The notes beneath the pieces were generated by a model. That model was not told the origin of the DNA. It searched no databases and worked only from the letters and a program-made list of their open reading frames with translations. Shown piece after piece: positions 13,466-15,207 of a DNA stretch of 15,207 nt. The stretch is taken from NCBI GenBank assembly GCA_004356335.1, contig SMXP01000065.1, positions 1 to 15,207 on the forward strand, read 5' to 3'. This DNA is from Alphaproteobacteria bacterium. Lineage in GTDB: Bacteria > Pseudomonadota > Alphaproteobacteria > SMXP01. The number at the start of each line of letters is the position of its first letter. Position 1 is the first letter of the stretch. Made by a program: the position numbers and the translations under genes.

Positions 13466-15091
13466 TTAAATAGGTAAAACCTGAGGCCGCTTTCTGCGCA
13501 ACCATGTCACCACAATCAGACGGGTCACGGTAAATGCCGTAAAGACGGAGGTGATGATTCCGATAGCCAGCGTAACGGCAAACCCTTTCACCGGACCGGT
13601 GCCTAACTGAAAAAGGATCGCCGCCGCCAAAAACGTCGTGATATTGGCATCGAGAATGGTTCCAAGCGCACGGCTATATCCCGATTCGACAGCATTGAAC
13701 GGGCTCTTCCCTGCCTTGATCTCCTCGCGGATGCGTTCGAAGATGAGCACATTGGCGTCAACCGCCATGCCGATCGTCAATACAATCCCGGCAATACCAG
13801 GCAGTGTAAGTGTGGCGCCTAAAAGCGAAAGCACACCGGCCACAAGAAGGAGATTCAAGATCAGCGCGACATCGGCAAACAAGCCGAACAGACCATAGCC
13901 CAAAATAATAAAAATGATCACGGCAACGAATCCGATCACCGCGGCAATTTTGCCGGCACGTATGGAATCCGCACCTAAATCCGGTCCCACCGTCCGCTGC
14001 TCCAAGGGTTGAAGCTCCGCCGGCAGGGCCCCTGCCCGCAAAAGAAGTGCCAAATCATTGGCCGTCTGGACCGTAAACCCCCCGCTAATTTGACCAGATC
14101 CGCTCAATATGGCTTCCCGAATGACCGGAGCGCTGATCACGCGATTGTCCAAAACAATCGCAAATCGCTTGCCCACATTCTCGCGGCTCAATTCGGCAAA
14201 TCGGCGCGCGCCTGCGGAATCAAATCGAAACGTCACGATGGGCAGACTGGTCTGTTGATCGAAACCTTGCGAGGCCCCCACGAGGTTTTCGCCGGTGACC
14301 GGCGCATTTCGGCGGACCAGTACAAAAGGTTCGTTGCCGTCGTCCGACGGCAAGAGCATGGAGCCTGGCGGCACACGACCGTCCAAGGCTTCTTGAAGCG
14401 TGACCGACGAATCGACCAAATGGAAGCTCATTTTTGCCGTTTTTCCCAGCAGATCCAAAATGCGTTGCGGATCGCCCGCCCCAGGCACCTGAACAATAAT
14501 TCGATCCGTACCTTGCCGTTGGATGGTGGGTTCGCGGGTCCCCATTTCGTCGATCCGACGACGAACGACTTCGATTGATTGCGATACCGCTTTGGTTTTG
14601 ATGTCCTGGACCGCATCCGCCGTCAGCCGAATGTCGATCCGCTGGTCTTCCATGACTTCGACCACAATGTCTTGCGCCGTTGTGCCCACCAAACTGAGCG
14701 AAATGGGTGCCGCTAGTTCGTTCAGTCGGGTAACCGCCTCGGATACTTGGTCGCTATTCGTAATCCTTACCGAAACCGAGTCATCTCCTGAGATACGCAA
14801 TCCGGTTCGCCGAATGGTTGCCCGCTGCCCGGCACGATCGCCCCTTAGGGCCGTACGCACCTCATCCACAAGCCCTTCGAGGCGTTCTTGAACAACGCCA
14901 TCGACCTGAACCTCCAACAACAAATAAGCCCCGCCCTGCAAGTCCAGCCCAAGATTGATTTGAGAGCTGGGCAAGAAGCCGGGCCAGTTCTCCACTGTCT
15001 CGCGAGAGAAGAAGTTCGGGAGGGCGAACAGCACGCCAAAGGCGAGCACCGCCAAAATGCTTCCCACCTTCCAGGGCCCGAACGTCAGCAT
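13466..15091 (-). CDS. secD: protein translocase subunit SecD
   Basis: SecD, partner of SecF in the Sec translocase accessory complex. The 541-residue protein has membrane segment 1 at about 9-26, the periplasmic entry motif INLGLDLQGGAYLLLEV (45-61), the large periplasmic domain (to about 380), and five further membrane segments (about 383-530). GMAVDANVLIFERIREE (441-457) contains Asp445, equivalent to the Asp implicated in proton coupling in E. coli SecD; TILDANITT (478-486) is also conserved. The start ATG at 15089-15091 gives MLTFGPWK, as in other alphaproteobacterial SecDs. An AGGAG sequence lies about 20 nt upstream and an AAGG 2 nt upstream, so the ribosome site is not ideal, but no other in-frame start exists before the upstream stop. 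yajC is expected just beyond the right edge (inference). Confidence 0.97.
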   Translation of the reverse strand: MLTFGPWKVGSILAVLAFGVLFALPNFFSRETVENWPGFLPSSQINLGLDLQGGAYLLLEVQVDGVVQERLEGLVDEVRTALRGDRAGQRATIRRTGLRISGDDSVSVRITNSDQVSEAVTRLNELAAPISLSLVGTTAQDIVVEVMEDQRIDIRLTADAVQDIKTKAVSQSIEVVRRRIDEMGTREPTIQRQGTDRIIVQVPGAGDPQRILDLLGKTAKMSFHLVDSSVTLQEALDGRVPPGSMLLPSDDGNEPFVLVRRNAPVTGENLVGASQGFDQQTSLPIVTFRFDSAGARRFAELSRENVGKRFAIVLDNRVISAPVIREAILSGSGQISGGFTVQTANDLALLLRAGALPAELQPLEQRTVGPDLGADSIRAGKIAAVIGFVAVIIFIILGYGLFGLFADVALILNLLLVAGVLSLLGATLTLPGIAGIVLTIGMAVDANVLIFERIREEIKAGKSPFNAVESGYSRALGTILDANITTFLAAAILFQLGTGPVKGFAVTLAIGIITSVFTAFTVTRLIVVTWLRRKRPQVLPI

Positions 15092-15132
15092 GGCCTTCGC
15101 ACCGGCTTTAATCTCCTGATTTGATTGATACG

Positions 15133-15207
15133 TCTAGAGCACGTTGACAAAAAAATGGACTCCCCAACGTGCTCTAAGTCTTTGTTTGGTCGCCCATTCG
15201 GACGGAA
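15133..15207 (-). repeat. two-hairpin palindromic element, copy 4, cut by the window edge (upstream of secD)
   Basis: Hairpin B: TAGAGCACGTTG (15135-15146) pairs perfectly with CAACGTGCTCTA (15165-15176). Then come the family linker, read on the minus strand as CGACCAAACAAAGACTTAGAG, here at about 15172-15192, and the beginning of hairpin A (CCCATTCGGACGGAA to the edge). The orientation equals copy 3. It lies 41 bp upstream of the secD start, in the leader or promoter region of secDF. Confidence 0.85.

Overview
The window is a 15.2 kb stretch of ordinary chromosome from an alphaproteobacterium. This is inferred from GyrA with an alphaproteobacterial-type acidic insertion in the C-terminal domain, folate-dependent TrmFO, a PuuD-family membrane protein, an NDUFAF6-type protein near secDF, and dispersed two-hairpin repeats of the RIME/Bru-RS kind. 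The order within the class cannot be settled from the sequence alone. I see no phage, insertion sequence, CRISPR array, tRNA or rRNA. The window is almost entirely housekeeping genes.

Layout. From 1 to 5201 a leftward block reads, in transcription order, gyrA, coaD, a secreted cyclophilin, a cytoplasmic cyclophilin and queA (cut by the window edge). Spacing is tight (26 bp, 43 bp, a 4-bp ATGA overlap, 19 bp), so these are probably one operon. ssb lies just upstream, also leftward, 208 bp from gyrA. A 379-bp divergent region separates ssb from rightward uvrA. uvrA is followed by trmFO after only 67 bp, most of it a hairpin repeat. trmFO runs convergently into a leftward block which, in transcription order, is secD, secF, a PuuD-like membrane protein with its own promoter, and an NDUFAF6-like member of the squalene/phytoene synthase superfamily. 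A strong intrinsic terminator separates the last two genes.

Functions. The genes cover DNA topology and repair (gyrA, ssb, uvrA), CoA synthesis (coaD), protein folding and export (two cyclophilins, secD, secF), tRNA modification (queA, trmFO), and probably respiratory complex I assembly (NDUFAF6-like). They share no single pathway; the grouping looks like long-standing alphaproteobacterial synteny.

The structure not explained by genes is a dispersed family of palindromic elements. Four copies (6111-6210, 9220-9270, 11652-11757, 15133 to the right edge) sit only in gene junctions. They keep a conserved loop while both stem arms change together, which supports folding. Other points to check: a 12-bp tandem repeat encoding the (EESA)n tail of the exported cyclophilin, a possible pseudoknot in the gyrA leader, a Cys-to-Ser change in the first UvrA zinc module, a Gln at the main quinolone-resistance position of GyrA, an inverted repeat around the likely ssb promoter, and a terminator only 43 nt before the NDUFAF6-like gene.
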